Positions 43,929-53,968 of a stretch of 64,000 bases of DNA are shown here, one piece after another (position 1 is the first letter of the stretch; each line of letters begins with the position of its first letter). Location: contig CP136895.1 of the NCBI GenBank assembly GCA_034359265.1, forward strand, positions 45,340,001-45,404,000, in the 5' to 3' direction. Position numbers and translations under genes: made by a program. This stretch comes from Canna indica. Its lineage: Eukaryota; Streptophyta; Magnoliopsida; Zingiberales; Cannaceae. The notes under the pieces were generated by a model. That model was not told the origin of the DNA. It did no database searches and was given only the letters and a program-made list of their open reading frames with translations.

Positions 43929-44179
43929 GAATTGTCCCTGATTGGACAATTTGGGAATATAGTTATTTATATTGCACTTACGTTTTTATTTTAACTGTTA
44001 ACTAATTATTCTAAATTTCGGCAACATCTCTCTTGTTCTCCGATACGCGCCCAGATGATATGCGTATTCGGAGAACTGTAGGGAGATGCTGCCGAAATTT
44101 AGAATAATTAGTTAACAGTTAAAATAAAAACGTAAGTGCAGTACGAATAACATAAATCCCGAATGGAATAGGACAATCT
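43929..44179. promoter_or_regulatory. Long hairpin upstream of the CACTA-3 TNP2 start
   Basis: The arms from GAATTGTCCCTG and GGACAATC close over a centre near 44055. The inner stem pairs TTAACTGTTAACTAATTA with its complement and AAATTTCGGC with GCCGAAATTT. It ends 47 bp before the ATG at 44226, the same spacing as in CACTA-2. Confidence 0.88.
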
Positions 44180-44225
44180 CACCTAAAGACATTAACCAAA
44201 GAAATTGTCATTGATTGACAGAATC

Positions 44226-45363
44226 ATGTCGGCTGATCGAAGTTGGATGTACCGACGTCTTGATCGTGGAGCTTTAACGAATGAGTTTCGATTAGGCATA
44301 ACGTATTTCCTAAATTTCGCCTATTCGAATCGGAATTTCGTTAGCATGAGTGATCAAATTCGATGTCCGTGCCGCATTTGTTCGAATGGACGATTTTTGG
44401 ATCGGGAGACTGTCACTCTGCATCTATATACCAAAGGATTTGCACCAAGATATTTTCTATGGACTTGTCACGGGGAGTCACGCGAAGTCGGGACATCAAG
44501 CAATCCTGTCGTTCAGACATATGGTGAATCTTCCTCTGCTGGTGCTTCTTCATCCAGTCAATGTAATCCCTATAGAACTATGATACTTGATAGTCTTGGG
44601 GGTCAATTCCACCTGAATGATAATGTTGATCCGCCAGTTCTTCAGACATCAGTCCCACCAGATACTATAGCGGTTGATATCACAGAAGTAGGGGCTGCGG
44701 TAGAGATTGAATTACCGAATAAAGAAGCTGCAGAATTTTACGAGATGTTGAAAGCTGTTGATGAACCTTTGTATGAGAATTGTCCTAAATACACTAGGTT
44801 TTCAGCAATGACACAGCTCTTAAACATCAAGACCGATTGTAATATCAGCGGAGTTGCGTATGATCGGATTGCACTACTTCGGCTTGAAATCAGTGATCCT
44901 ATTTAGATGTCATTGGTTCGATACAACAGAAAGGGGCATGAAAGTTCATCCAAAATACAAACTTGTTGAGGTTAATTACAAATCGAAATTGGCAGCAAAT
45001 GAGCTTTTTATATTGGCATCACAAGCCGAACAAGTATATTACGCGAAGTATCCGGCTCGAAATAAAGATAGAGCAGATTGGCGTGTAGTCTGTAAGACAA
45101 AAGGTAGAGGAAAAATTGATCCGATAGTAGGAGAAAATGAGCTGATACCTGATATGACACATGGTTTCTATCAAGAAGATGATCCTCCTGCTGTGGATCG
45201 TATTATTCCAATACTCGAAGATGCAGACACAACGTCAATTCAATTAGAAGTTGAATATGCTGATGATGACGATCATGAAATTGAGGAAGCTGGAGATGAA
45301 GAAGATGAAGAAGAGGAAGAAGAAGAAGAATTCGAAGATTATTATTCAGATGATGAAGAATAA
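44226..45363 (+). pseudogene. CACTA-3 TNP2 remnant (N-terminus joined out of frame to C-terminus)
   Basis: The ATG at 44226 opens a clean N-terminal domain (SADRSWMYRRLDRG, CPCRICSNGRF, FAPRYFLWTCHGESR) through ENCPKYTRFSAMTQLL and ISGVAYDRIA. At about 44875 the sequence jumps to the DUF4216-type region (HYFGLKSVILFRCHWF), deleting all of Transposase_21 and the DUF4218-type region, some 2.2 kb. The join is out of frame: the N-terminal frame stops at 44906. The C-terminal part continues in another frame to the acidic tail and stop at 45363. A truncated N-terminal product of about 226 residues is possible and might interfere with active transposase, but that is speculation. Confidence 0.92.
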
Positions 45364-45439
45364 TTGTAAAGTATATATTTTATTAAATATATCTCTACTA
45401 TTTATGCAATAATCTGATTATATGTCTGTTCGACAGATA

Positions 45440-46979
45440 TGTCTGGTCGTGGTTCTTGACGCAGGAGAGCTTTGGAGTCTCCGATCGGTGAGACTCCAGC
45501 ACTTACTCATGCTGCTGATCCTCCTGTTGCTGATCCTCATGAGGATGATACTGCCGAGGCTAGTACATCCAGACGCAGGCGGCCACGCGGGCCGAACAGG
45601 TGGCAGCCTCCACCAGCCACAGAGTCACGTAGATTGATTAGCGTGATTGGGGAGAGGTAATATATCATGAAGTATGAATCATTACAAATTCATTATATCA
45701 TAATATAATATTAAAATTTATTTTTGTTGTGCAGGTTCGAGCAAGAAGAAATGTCGAGGAGCATTTCTTCTACTATTCGACGATACATGCACGGGGCATG
45801 GCCTACGTGGTCTCACGTGCCTAGCGAGCACGTCGACATGTTATGGCGCGAGTTTGAGGCACGTATTATTATTATTTTTACATGCATGATGATATATTAA
45901 TATTGGTACTTATATTATTATTTTGCAGGCTCGCTATACATGGGCCGAGGACCAGAGGCCCTTCATTTACACTGCCTGGGAGGCTATTTCTCGGGCAAGG
46001 TACAACGGGCAGCTGGGGCAGGCTCGGTCCCAGGCGATGGCCCGAGCTGGGACCACTAACATCGCGGAGACTCGGGGATACGGCCCCGATTGGATTACTC
46101 CGGATATATGGGACCAGCTCGTGAGAATATGGTCGACGGATCGATGGCAGGATGTTTCTCGGAATGCGGCTAGAAATCGCATGTCGGGGGGAGCAGCGCA
46201 TCACACCGACGGCTCTGTTGCATTTGCAGTGCACGCGAACCGTATGGTAAGTATATCTTTTAATTATATATTTTATTTATTACTATGTGTACTAATTAAT
46301 GTATTTGTTTTGTAAATGTAGACGACGGTGTCGGATGACGGGACTGTCCAGCGACCCTCCCCGATGGCGGTGTTTTAGCGGACTCACCGTCGAGCACATG
46401 GGACGGGGGAGTACATCGACAACCGCGCTGCATACATTGTGGTAATTATATATTTGTTTAAATTATTCATTATATATTTATAATTTAAGTTTTATGATAA
46501 ATATTAAACAAAAAATCAAACTCGAGTAGGAGACCTACAGCCAGACGGTGGTGCAGCGCGGGGGTACCCCCGAGGACTTTGACGCAGCATCGTGGGTCGA
46601 GGCCGCAGGTGGCTGGGACCATGGCCGCGTATATGGCTTCGCAGATAGTGGTCATGCGCGAGCCGTACTAGGGCCACTTGGGGCACCGACCCCTCCAGTC
46701 ACTGGTGAGCGACCGTCCACCTCCAGATCCAGTTATGATCATAGTAATAGGATAAGGACACTAGAGGAGACGGTCGTGCGTCAGACTGAGATGATGGAGC
46801 GCCAGAGTCAGATGATGGCGGATATACAATCTATCCTACGCAACATGTCAGGTCATCCCGAAGAAGGCATCTCTTCGGCATCATCTAACCCATCGTCCTC
46901 GAGTCAGTCCATGCCGGTGTACACTCAAGCACTCCAGACCCCGTCATATGATCCAGACCATCCTCCATCGTCATCGTGA
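45440..46979 (+). pseudogene. CACTA-3 TnpA-like gene
   Basis: The five-exon layout equals that of CACTA-4. Two in-frame stops are visible: TGA at 45458-45460 or directly next to it (GGTTCTTGACGC where the sister copy has GGTTATCGTCGC), and TAG near 46375 (GTGTTTTAGCGG against GTGTTTGAGCGG). The central exon reads TWAEDQRPFIYTAWEAISR and PDWITPDIWDQLVRIWSTDRW intact. The last exon reads GGTPEDFDAASWVEAAGGW, then RQTEMMERQSQMMADIQ and a Ser/Pro tail. The second intron again starts GAG/GCACGT instead of GT. Confidence 0.85.
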
Positions 46980-47259
46980 GATTTTTTGTTTGGATATTGA
47001 ACTTGTTACTGAGATATTGAACTTGTTTAACTTATTTTGTTTGGATATTGATACTTCAATTTTGCATTTGAATTGTTTTTATACTATCGTGGATAATTAT
47101 CAATATAAATATAGTTGTTTTGATGTATATCTTGGTGTGTTTGTGATGTGTGAATGAATGTGTGTATGAGGGTATGGGTGTGTGAGTTATGTATCAGATA
47201 ATGTATCAATGTATCAATGAAAATTTGAAATTTTCAATTTTTCTGTTACCAGGTACACA

Positions 47260-47580
47260 TCATCAGCAACGGCTTTCCCACGGCCGTCCGTGGGAAAGCC
47301 GTTGCTAAAAGTGTATCGAAAGCTGTTGCTGATGACCTACAGCAACGGCTTAGCGACGGGATTTCACTAACGGCGTTGCTACGGACTCAGCGGCCGTTGC
47401 TATTAATGTTATCAGCAACGGCTCCGGGTCTGTGGCAAAACCGTTGCTAATAATATTTTGAGCGACGGCCCGAGCGGCCGTTGCTGCACCGTCGCTAAGT
47501 TATCAGCAACGCGAGTTTCTGTCACGGCTCTATTGCAACGGCTCAGCAACGGCATCAGCCGTTGCTGGTGCCCATTTTTC
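47260..47580. repeat. CACTA-3 right subterminal array
   Basis: AGCAACGGC and GCCGTTGCT alternate about a dozen times, including TTTCCCACGG-CCGTGGGAAA (47274-47297), a tight palindrome. The array is close to the reverse complement of the left edge of CACTA-2. Confidence 0.85.
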
Positions 47581-47591
47581 TAGTAGTGAAG

Positions 47592-48150
47592 TGAAGTCTC
47601 GGCCCTTGATCGGTAGATCAATAAGCTCGCAGTCAACGATTGGAGATGAGAGCAGAAGAGAGTCGCGATGACTACCCCAACAATTTTTCCTCTCATAATC
47701 AAACCTGGTGACGATAAAGTCACCCCCAACGATAAAACTTTCCCCGAAGTTCATTAATCAGGAGTTCAACTCATAAAAAAAAACTCTCCTACTCGATCTC
47801 CACGGCAGGCCATCTACGCTGGAAAATACAAATGAAAGATGCGAGCATCTGTGCTCCAGTTTAGCCATCAGCACATGTTCTCCGACATGGGTTAGAATGA
47901 TAATCCAAAGAGGTTCATCCCAGATTAAAACGTTGTCGTCTGATAAACTAAGAGCATCTGAAGTAATAAAAGACGTTTGATGAAAACCAGATAATTGCTT
48001 GGCACAAGAAAGAGAGAAGGAAGGGAGCTTTGTCTCTTGAAGCCTTATCACATATCCGCACCATACATTTGACCATATATCTCTTCACACCTCTGTTCAA
48101 TCCTCGCACATTCCAAAAGAGAGCGGAGAAATTTATAGAAACCATGGAAA
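47592..48150 (-). pseudogene. LINE endonuclease (EEP-type) fragment
   Basis: On the minus strand the start reads SINFSALFWNVRGLNRGVKR (the WNVRGL entry of plant L1 endonucleases), then LQETKLPSFSL (the catalytic E of QETK) and, after frame breaks, GGDFIVTRFDYER (the GDFN-R region) near 47720-47690. CACTA-3 cuts it at 47591, and the remainder resumes on the other side near 42830 with RLDRVLISL and ERRLSDYNAL, close to the family's SDH-P end. Confidence 0.85.
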
Positions 48151-49269
48151 GAAAAAACAACCTTAAGTGGGACATCACACTGCAATCAAGCAGTCGCTAT
48201 CCCCGATGCAGGTTTTCGTAATTCATGCTCAACAATAGAAGCAAGACCATCCAATAAGAAGCTCATCGCATGAATCATATCCAAGAGAGATCGGTCGGAG
48301 AGCGAAGAAACAACACTAGAGCAATGCAGACCAAGATGCGAAGGAGAAGACAAGGACTCGGTCGATGCCGGGGGCGAACCCCGAGGAGAGGAGGAGGGTC
48401 GGTTACGAGTTGGCGAGCCAAAAATTTCACCGTCCAAGAGCGTCTTCAAATTTGAGCTGGTTTAGGTTGTTCAAGTGTTTCGTCGAGCCAACAAATTTGA
48501 GCTGTTTTTTTTTAATTTTTTAAAAAAATCACTGTAGTGAATTAATCTAATCAACCTCAGGTTCTTCTGCGTGAACTTGAATCCTAATTTTCTCAATGCG
48601 TTGAAAAATCAACCCATTAACCCGTCAACATTATTTTTTAAAAGAGGAATATAAATGAACCTGCATATGAATACATGATTTAGAGCTGAACTCACGTGGA
48701 CCCAATTAGTTTCTTTTCGTGTGCAGTAACTGAGATTTAATTATCATCACACATCATACACATCTTAATTAGCGGATATATCAAAATAATGATGATATAT
48801 AAAAAAACTATTTAATTAAGTCCATATCAAGCCACTATATATGCATGATCTGCTACCTCATCTTCTTGATGGGAGTTTAACAATTAATTAATGGCTGATA
48901 TGAGCAATGATGTCAACCATATATCAATCAAATTGAATAAAATCAAATACCTTCCTATTAATTAAACAAACATTTATTTAGCTAATTAATTAACCTCTAT
49001 ACTTATATATATATAGGGTTGCCAGGTAGGTGTTTGACCAAATCAATACTTACATGATAAACAATATTCCAGCTAAAAAGAAATATATATAACATCATTC
49101 ATAATTAATGAATTCAAATTAAACTGAAATATAACAGGAAACCCCATGTATCTTCCAACACATAACAGGAAACTCTAGAACAAAAATAGCATTTGAAGTA
49201 CTAGATAATAGCTAGATTGACACCACCACTATATATATATATATATCAAAGTACGTATCTTCCATCTTA

Positions 49270-49270
49270 A

Positions 49271-49344
<74 letters not shown>
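49270..49344. repeat. (TA)n microsatellite
   Basis: About 75 bp of nearly uninterrupted TA, followed by GCGCGCGCG. Shorter TA runs occur at 49220-49246, 49447-49463 and 51999-52023. Such tracts are polymorphic and can form cruciforms. Confidence 0.95.
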
Positions 49345-49352
<8 letters not shown>

Positions 49353-49360
49353 GCGCGCGC

Positions 49361-49565
49361 GCGTGAGAGATCTCGAGATCGATTAGCCAGCTAATTAAAT
49401 CCGGAATAGGTAATATTTGCTCGAGCAATCCCATGAGTCTCCTTGTTATATATATATATATATGTGTGTGGGGTGCGTGTGTGAGAGATCTCGAGATCGA
49501 TTAGCCAGCTAATTAAATCCGGAATAGGTAATATTTGCTCGAGCAATTCCATGAGTCTCCTTGTT
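49361..49565. repeat. Duplicated 84-bp block with alternating-purine leader
   Basis: GTGAGAGATCTCGAGATCG through GAGTCTCCTTGTT occurs at 49362-49446 and again at 49481-49565, with one or two changes. Each copy is preceded by TATA repeats and a G/T or G/C alternating run. The period is about 119 bp. It looks like slippage or unequal exchange anchored in the TA tract. Confidence 0.9.
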
Positions 49566-50728
49566 GACCGTACATGAATTAACTAATGTTATATGTCTAT
49601 TAAATCAGCACACATGGGGAGAGAAAAAGTACATGTTTGCCACATGGGGAGACGATTACAATATGGGTTTTTGGGGTTGCTGCAAGCCTCCAACAATGGA
49701 CAAACATTTAAATGGCTGCAGACATCAAATTGTCGTTTTCCAATACTGGGTAATCAGTATACAGTTAAGAGCCCAATATAGGAAATCTATCTTATCTCTC
49801 AACTGTATCCAACTGTTCAACCAAATGGTCTCACTCTGCAATCAAGGCCCAATCTACATATTTTGCGCATGAATTACTATGAGTCTATGATAGATGTCAT
49901 TTTCCTGTGAGACTGCAGATTGGTGGCCCAATCTAATTCTTCCAGTAAATCTAACTGTTTCAGATGTTCTATATATCTCTATTTTCAGATTTCATTCGGT
50001 AATACATACAATTTCAATGAAATAATTGGCTCAAAGAGTGGCATAGTCTGTAACATTTTAGATGTGCTCAAATCTTCATATAGATGTGGTACCTTTGATC
50101 AATTATTTGGGGATGGCAAGTCGCTCAGCTAGCCTATGCTGTAGGAAGTAGATGCAGCTTTTTTGTGGGCAATTATTGGTTTCCATCCCATGGTCCTAGC
50201 TAGCTATATTCATAATGGAGGGCAGAGTTAAGTTTAAGTACATGTAGTAATTAATTGGCAGATGCATCAGTTTATTAATTCTGGAAAAGTTAGAGATCAG
50301 TAAATCAACAATACTGTTAGTAAATGCTTTTTTGCATCAGCATCCTGGAACAATTTGAATGGGTGACTGGTACTGTGTGTTTTCTCCTCTGCAAAATTCT
50401 CCATCTATTTGCTAGTCCACATTCAAATGCTAGCAACATGACCTGTACTTTTGCAGAGGTAGAGCTGGCAGTAGGTGTTGTGAAAAGTCTTTGGTTGGTC
50501 AAGAAACACACGCCTGGTTCATTTTACACATTGTACCAACTCAAGTGAACCAACTGTGCACCGGTCAGAGTCTCTTTGGAGATGAATGTGCGAGTCAATA
50601 CAACACTGTTTAGGTCAGGAAGAATTAAAGAGGAGGCTGGGATCAATTGATAACCCAAATTAAATGTCACAGCTTTTCTCTAAAGCACCACCATATATAA
50701 CATAACAAGAGTTCCAAGTTCAAACAAA

Positions 50729-51061
50729 TTAAGCAGACGAGACTAGTAAGATGAACTGATAAAGTGCTGGAAACTGGTGCAATAAGTCAGGGCTAGTACT
50801 GCTAGTAGTAGTTGAATCAATGGAGTCTGGCTTTCTTTTGTCATAGGCGGCATGTAAATGCATGCATGTCCTTTTCACCTCTTTGGAAAATGGAAGAGGT
50901 CCCAGGCCCCATGGCTGTGCAGCGCAGCAGCAGAACAACGACAAAAGGGCTTCTGTGGAATGAGCAAGTGAGATTATACATGCAATGTGGCAACTTGTGC
51001 TGCCTTGCCTTGCCATCGTTAAATTATCAAGCCAGGACTCTTCACTCTTGATTTATAGACT
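50729..51061 (-). other. Candidate small gene or noncoding transcript (weak)
   Basis: On the minus strand a TATA-like CTATAAATC (about 51052-51060) precedes an ATG at 51016 by ~36 bases, opening 95 codons to 50729. The protein begins MARQGSTSCHIACI and has no domain I recognise; its codons are not obviously gene-like. The close TATA-to-ATG spacing leaves almost no leader. It could equally be a noncoding RNA start or chance. Confidence 0.2.
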
Positions 51062-51320
51062 TGCTTTTCTTCTCTGCCCAGGCCTTTTGGCTGACACCTC
51101 ATAATGTTGTCGAAAGGGATGCAAAACAATTAGTGGGCACTGTATGTCCTCTTCTGCTTCCTACCTTCCAACTGCTTCCTTGCTACTATACACCACTTAC
51201 CACTATTTGTTACTCTTGCTACTGTTTCCCCTCTCATACTTGTCTCTCAAATCAAATGTTTTCCATTTCTTGAAGGTAAAATTCATCACTCAAACCTTTG
51301 TTTCTGGTCCTGCTTCAGAA

Positions 51321-51323
<3 letters not shown>

Positions 51324-51356
<33 letters not shown>
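51324..51356. repeat. (CT)n microsatellite
   Basis: About 15 CT repeats between ACCTCT and CAATGA, roughly 1 kb upstream of the MATE start. Confidence 0.95.
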
Positions 51357-51358
<2 letters not shown>

Positions 51359-52082
51359 GAACACAGGCTGTCTGAGTTATTCTATATGCTGGAGGACTGT
51401 TTGCCTAATAATTTACTTGGGCAGATACTATTCATTTTGTCTCATAACCCAATAAGACATTGCATCCTTAGCTTATAGATAACAAGTCACATCTAGAATG
51501 GAAGAAATTGACCCTTATCTTATGCAGACAAAAGCTTATTGAGCACTTATGATCATTGGCGGTAATAGGACCCTTGAGGAGCAGAAGAAAGATACAAATC
51601 CAGCACATGAAGGATCCTGGGTGAAAGAAGCAATCGGAGGCCCACCTCTATTCTAGCAAAATCCAACAATATAGAGATAGGTGACAGGATTCCACCAAAT
51701 CAAAGCTTGCGCTTTTTAAACAAGGAAACAAAGTAAGTCCTTGCAAGAACTGGAAACAAGAGTGCTAATAGAAACTAGTTGGATCAAACTCTAATCAATA
51801 TGAAAAATTCGAAAGCGATATTTTGAATGCTTCATTCATTTCCATATATTCAGTGTGCTGGTTAGCCAAAAAGAAGTTAATTAATGAGCAAGTTGCTGTG
51901 TTTTGTACGCCTAGGATTTGCATGGCAAAAGCAAATCGAATTACTAGGATTAATTTGCATACGGTTTGACCAGCAACAAAATTCCTCTCCTGCCAATTAT
52001 ATATATATATATATATATATATGCCTTCCCTCGATCCTCATGTGAAAGAAGAATAACAAGTGCAATTGGAGTGATCAATCGA

Positions 52083-52120
52083 CACGTGTGATTTGTTGTA
52101 CTCTCCTCTCGCTATTTAAA
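52083..52120 (+). promoter_or_regulatory. Likely MATE core promoter: G-box and TATA box
   Basis: A G-box/ABRE-type ACACGTGT (core CACGTG, 52083-52088) stands 30 bp before TATTTAAA (52113-52120). A start site would be expected near 52145-52155, giving a leader of about 190 bases. G-boxes bind bZIP and bHLH factors, so ABA or light control is plausible, but only the motif is seen. Confidence 0.5.
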
Positions 52121-52142
52121 GGGGTGTGCGTCTACTTTGTCC

Positions 52143-52255
52143 ATGTAATGTTATGCAACTCTAAAGAGACAGGCTTTCTGCACTCGAACGAATCTCCAGA
52201 CCTTCATATGCCAATTTAAAGCTACTGCGTGGAGAGAAGAAGTATGTGCAATTAA
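52143..52255 (+). promoter_or_regulatory. Upstream ORFs in the MATE leader
   Basis: Before the main ATG there are ATGTAA at 52143-52148 (start followed directly by stop), a 23-codon ORF at 52148-52219, and MCN-stop at 52244-52255. The first two depend on where transcription starts; the third lies well inside the expected leader. Such uORFs commonly lower translation of the main frame. Confidence 0.5.
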
Positions 52256-52335
52256 CGACACCATATCCTCTGCTCTCTCCTTCCCCTCCCTTGACCACAG
52301 CAATTCTCGTCGATCTATTGAGCGCCAATAAGCTC

Positions 52336-53895
52336 ATGGAGCATCTCCATGGATGTCCCACTCTCCCAGAGGTGGTGGAGGAAATGAGGGCCATTGGCAA
52401 GATCTCCATCCCCACAGCCCTCACCGGCCTCGTCCTCTACTCGCGCGCCATGGTCTCAATGCTTTTCCTCGGGTTCCTCGGCGAGCTCGAGCTCGCCGGC
52501 GGCTCTCTGTCAATTGGGTTTGCTAACATTACGGGCTACTCCGTCCTCTCCGGCCTCGCCATGGGCATGGAGCCCATTTGTGCCCAGGCTTTCGGCGCGA
52601 AGCAACGCAAGCTTCTCGGTCTCACTCTGCAACGAGCCATTCTGCTGCTCCTCTCCGCGTCGCTTCCGATCTCCATCCTTTGGCTCAACATGAAGAGGAT
52701 CCTCTTGTCGTGTGGCCAGGACGAGCACATCTCCTCCACCGCTCAGGTCTTCATCACATGCGCCATCCCTGACCTCTTCTTGTTGTCCCTCCTCCACCCT
52801 CTTCGCATCTACCTGAGGTCGCAAAACATCACATTTCCAATCACCTACTGCACGCTAGTCTCCGTCGTCCTCCACGTGCCGCTAAACTATCTTCTCGTCG
52901 TGCACCTCAAAATGGGTATCGCCGGCGTCGCCTTGGCCATGGTTTGGACCAACTTGAATCTTCTCATTTGCTTGCTCCTCTTCGTGCTGTGCTCCGGCGT
53001 GTGCAAGGACTCGTGGGTGAGCCCGAGCGCGGACTGCCTACGCGGGTGGTCGGTGTTGCTCAAGCTCGCCGTGCCATCGTGCGTGTCTGTGTGCCTCGAG
53101 TGGTGGTGGTACGAGTTCATGATACTGATCAGCGGTCTGCTCGCCAACCCCAAGGCAGCGGTGGCCGCCATGGGGATTCTGATCCAGACAACGTCGCTGG
53201 TGTACGTCTTCCCCTCGGCGCTGAGCCTCGGAGTATCGACGCGGGTGGGGAACGAGCTGGGAGCCAACCGCCCCGTCAAGGCCCGGACGGCGACCATGGT
53301 GTCTCTGGCGTGCGCCTTTGTGCTCGGGCTCGCAGCAACGCTCTTCACGGCATCGATGAGGCATCAGTGGGGGAGACTGTTCACCAAGGACAGGGAGATT
53401 CTACAGCTGACGGCATTGGCGCTGCCAATTGCCGGACTGTGCGAGCTCGGGAATTGCCCGCAGACCACCGGGTGCGGCGTGCTGAGGGGGAGCGCGAGGC
53501 CGAGCACCGGAGCTAACATCAACCTCGGGTCGTTCTACCTGGTCGGGATGCCAGTCGCCGTGCTTCTGGGCTTCATTGGGAAAATGGGGTTCGTCGGGCT
53601 GTGGCTGGGGTTGCTCGCGGCGCAAGTGTCGTGCGCGGCGCTCATGGCCTGCGTGCTTGCGAGGACGGACTGGATGAGGGAGGTAGAGAGAGCTCAAGAG
53701 TTGGCAAAGACTTCTAATTCTTCATCTCCTCATATAATTCCCATCAGTAACTGCATCATATCACCTTCCACCGAGGATCAAAAGGAGACAACTGCATTGG
53801 AGGTGGTTTTGTACATGAATGGTGATATAAAGACAGAGACAGATTCTCTCATCTCCTCTGCGGAATGCATGAGAGGAGATTGTAATTCATTTTGA
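52336..53895 (+). CDS. MATE (multidrug and toxic compound extrusion) transporter, DTX/ABS3-type
   Basis: A single uninterrupted exon encodes 519 residues from ATG 52336 (MEHLHGCPTLPEV). The frame is open further upstream, but only from a GTG, so the ATG is the better start. About 12 membrane segments in two MatE halves are visible. Family marks are LYSRAMVSMLFLGFLGELEL, GYSVLSGLAMGMEPICAQ, QAFGAKQRKLLG, LRIYLRSQ, VPLNYLL, GVSTRVGNELGANRP and CPQTTGCGVLRGSARP. The intronless structure and these motifs fit the DTX48-51/ABS3/ADP1 clade, whose Arabidopsis members act at endosomal, Golgi or plasma membranes and affect organ initiation, growth and senescence; the substrate is unknown. MATE proteins exchange protons or sodium for organic solutes. 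The hydrophilic C-terminal tail of ~65 residues is weakly conserved. It is the only intact host gene in the window and GC-rich compared with its flanks. Confidence 0.95.
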   Translation: MEHLHGCPTLPEVVEEMRAIGKISIPTALTGLVLYSRAMVSMLFLGFLGELELAGGSLSIGFANITGYSVLSGLAMGMEPICAQAFGAKQRKLLGLTLQRAILLLLSASLPISILWLNMKRILLSCGQDEHISSTAQVFITCAIPDLFLLSLLHPLRIYLRSQNITFPITYCTLVSVVLHVPLNYLLVVHLKMGIAGVALAMVWTNLNLLICLLLFVLCSGVCKDSWVSPSADCLRGWSVLLKLAVPSCVSVCLEWWWYEFMILISGLLANPKAAVAAMGILIQTTSLVYVFPSALSLGVSTRVGNELGANRPVKARTATMVSLACAFVLGLAATLFTASMRHQWGRLFTKDREILQLTALALPIAGLCELGNCPQTTGCGVLRGSARPSTGANINLGSFYLVGMPVAVLLGFIGKMGFVGLWLGLLAAQVSCAALMACVLARTDWMREVERAQELAKTSNSSSPHIIPISNCIISPSTEDQKETTALEVVLYMNGDIKTETDSLISSAECMRGDCNSF

Positions 53896-53962
53896 TTTTT
53901 TACTTTTCTTGTGTTGATTTCTAATCTGATTGATTATATGTATGGATGGATAATATACGTGA

Positions 53963-53968
53963 AATAAA
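53963..53968 (+). terminator. Candidate polyadenylation signal of the MATE gene
   Basis: AATAAA lies 68 bases after the stop codon in AT-rich sequence. The position suits a plant near-upstream element; the cleavage site cannot be read. Confidence 0.5.

Larger units (their letters stand above)
42841..47588 (+). mobile_element. CACTA-3, internally deleted CACTA transposon
   Basis: Termini CACTACTAGAAA and TTTTTCTAGTAGTG are flanked by the 3-bp duplication AAG (42838-42840, 47589-47591). It is close to CACTA-2 in reverse but 2.2 kb shorter, because the central TNP2 region is deleted at 44875. Both subterminal arrays, the leader hairpins, a seven-unit minisatellite, the long hairpin and the TnpA-like gene remain. 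Intact ends mean it could still be moved by proteins from another copy. It inserted into the endonuclease region of the LINE. Confidence 0.95.
39711..48470 (-). mobile_element. L1-type LINE, minus strand, split by CACTA-3
   Basis: A run of T at 39711-39720 is the poly(A) tail read backwards. Above it, on the minus strand, come a 3' UTR, a zf-RVT-type region, reverse transcriptase, an interval with CACTA-3 inside, the endonuclease, and an upstream frame at 48449-48186 that may be the end of ORF1. The order endonuclease, RT, zinc region, poly(A) is that of plant L1 elements. The 5' end is probably truncated near 48470. I could not find a clear target duplication. Confidence 0.88.
48471..52080. 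other. Intergenic DNA upstream of the MATE gene
   Basis: This 3.6-kb stretch is AT-rich with microsatellites, a duplicated 84-bp block and no recognisable protein domain. Open frames at 49561-49872, 49920-50132, 50324-50548 and 51061-51455 have no family resemblance I can see and no conserved partner in the window. It is the least repetitive part of the window and probably includes distal promoter sequence for the MATE gene. Confidence 0.6.

Noticed and set aside
39711..48470. LINE target-site duplication
   Set aside because: No convincing direct repeat was found between sequence left of the T run (AGATCTGCTGGG) and the region near 48440-48530.
50729..51016. Known miRNA precursor upstream of the MATE gene
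   Set aside because: I compared it by eye with common plant miRNA families and found no match, and no long stem forms.
52246..52335. MATE start at 52246
   Set aside because: That codon is GTG. Plant translation would not normally start there; the first in-frame ATG is at 52336 and fits family N-termini.
52510..53697. Long frames on other strands and phases inside the MATE gene (for example 52887-53348 minus and 52944-53516 plus)
   Set aside because: They are shadows of a GC-rich gene and have no transporter or other domain pattern of their own.
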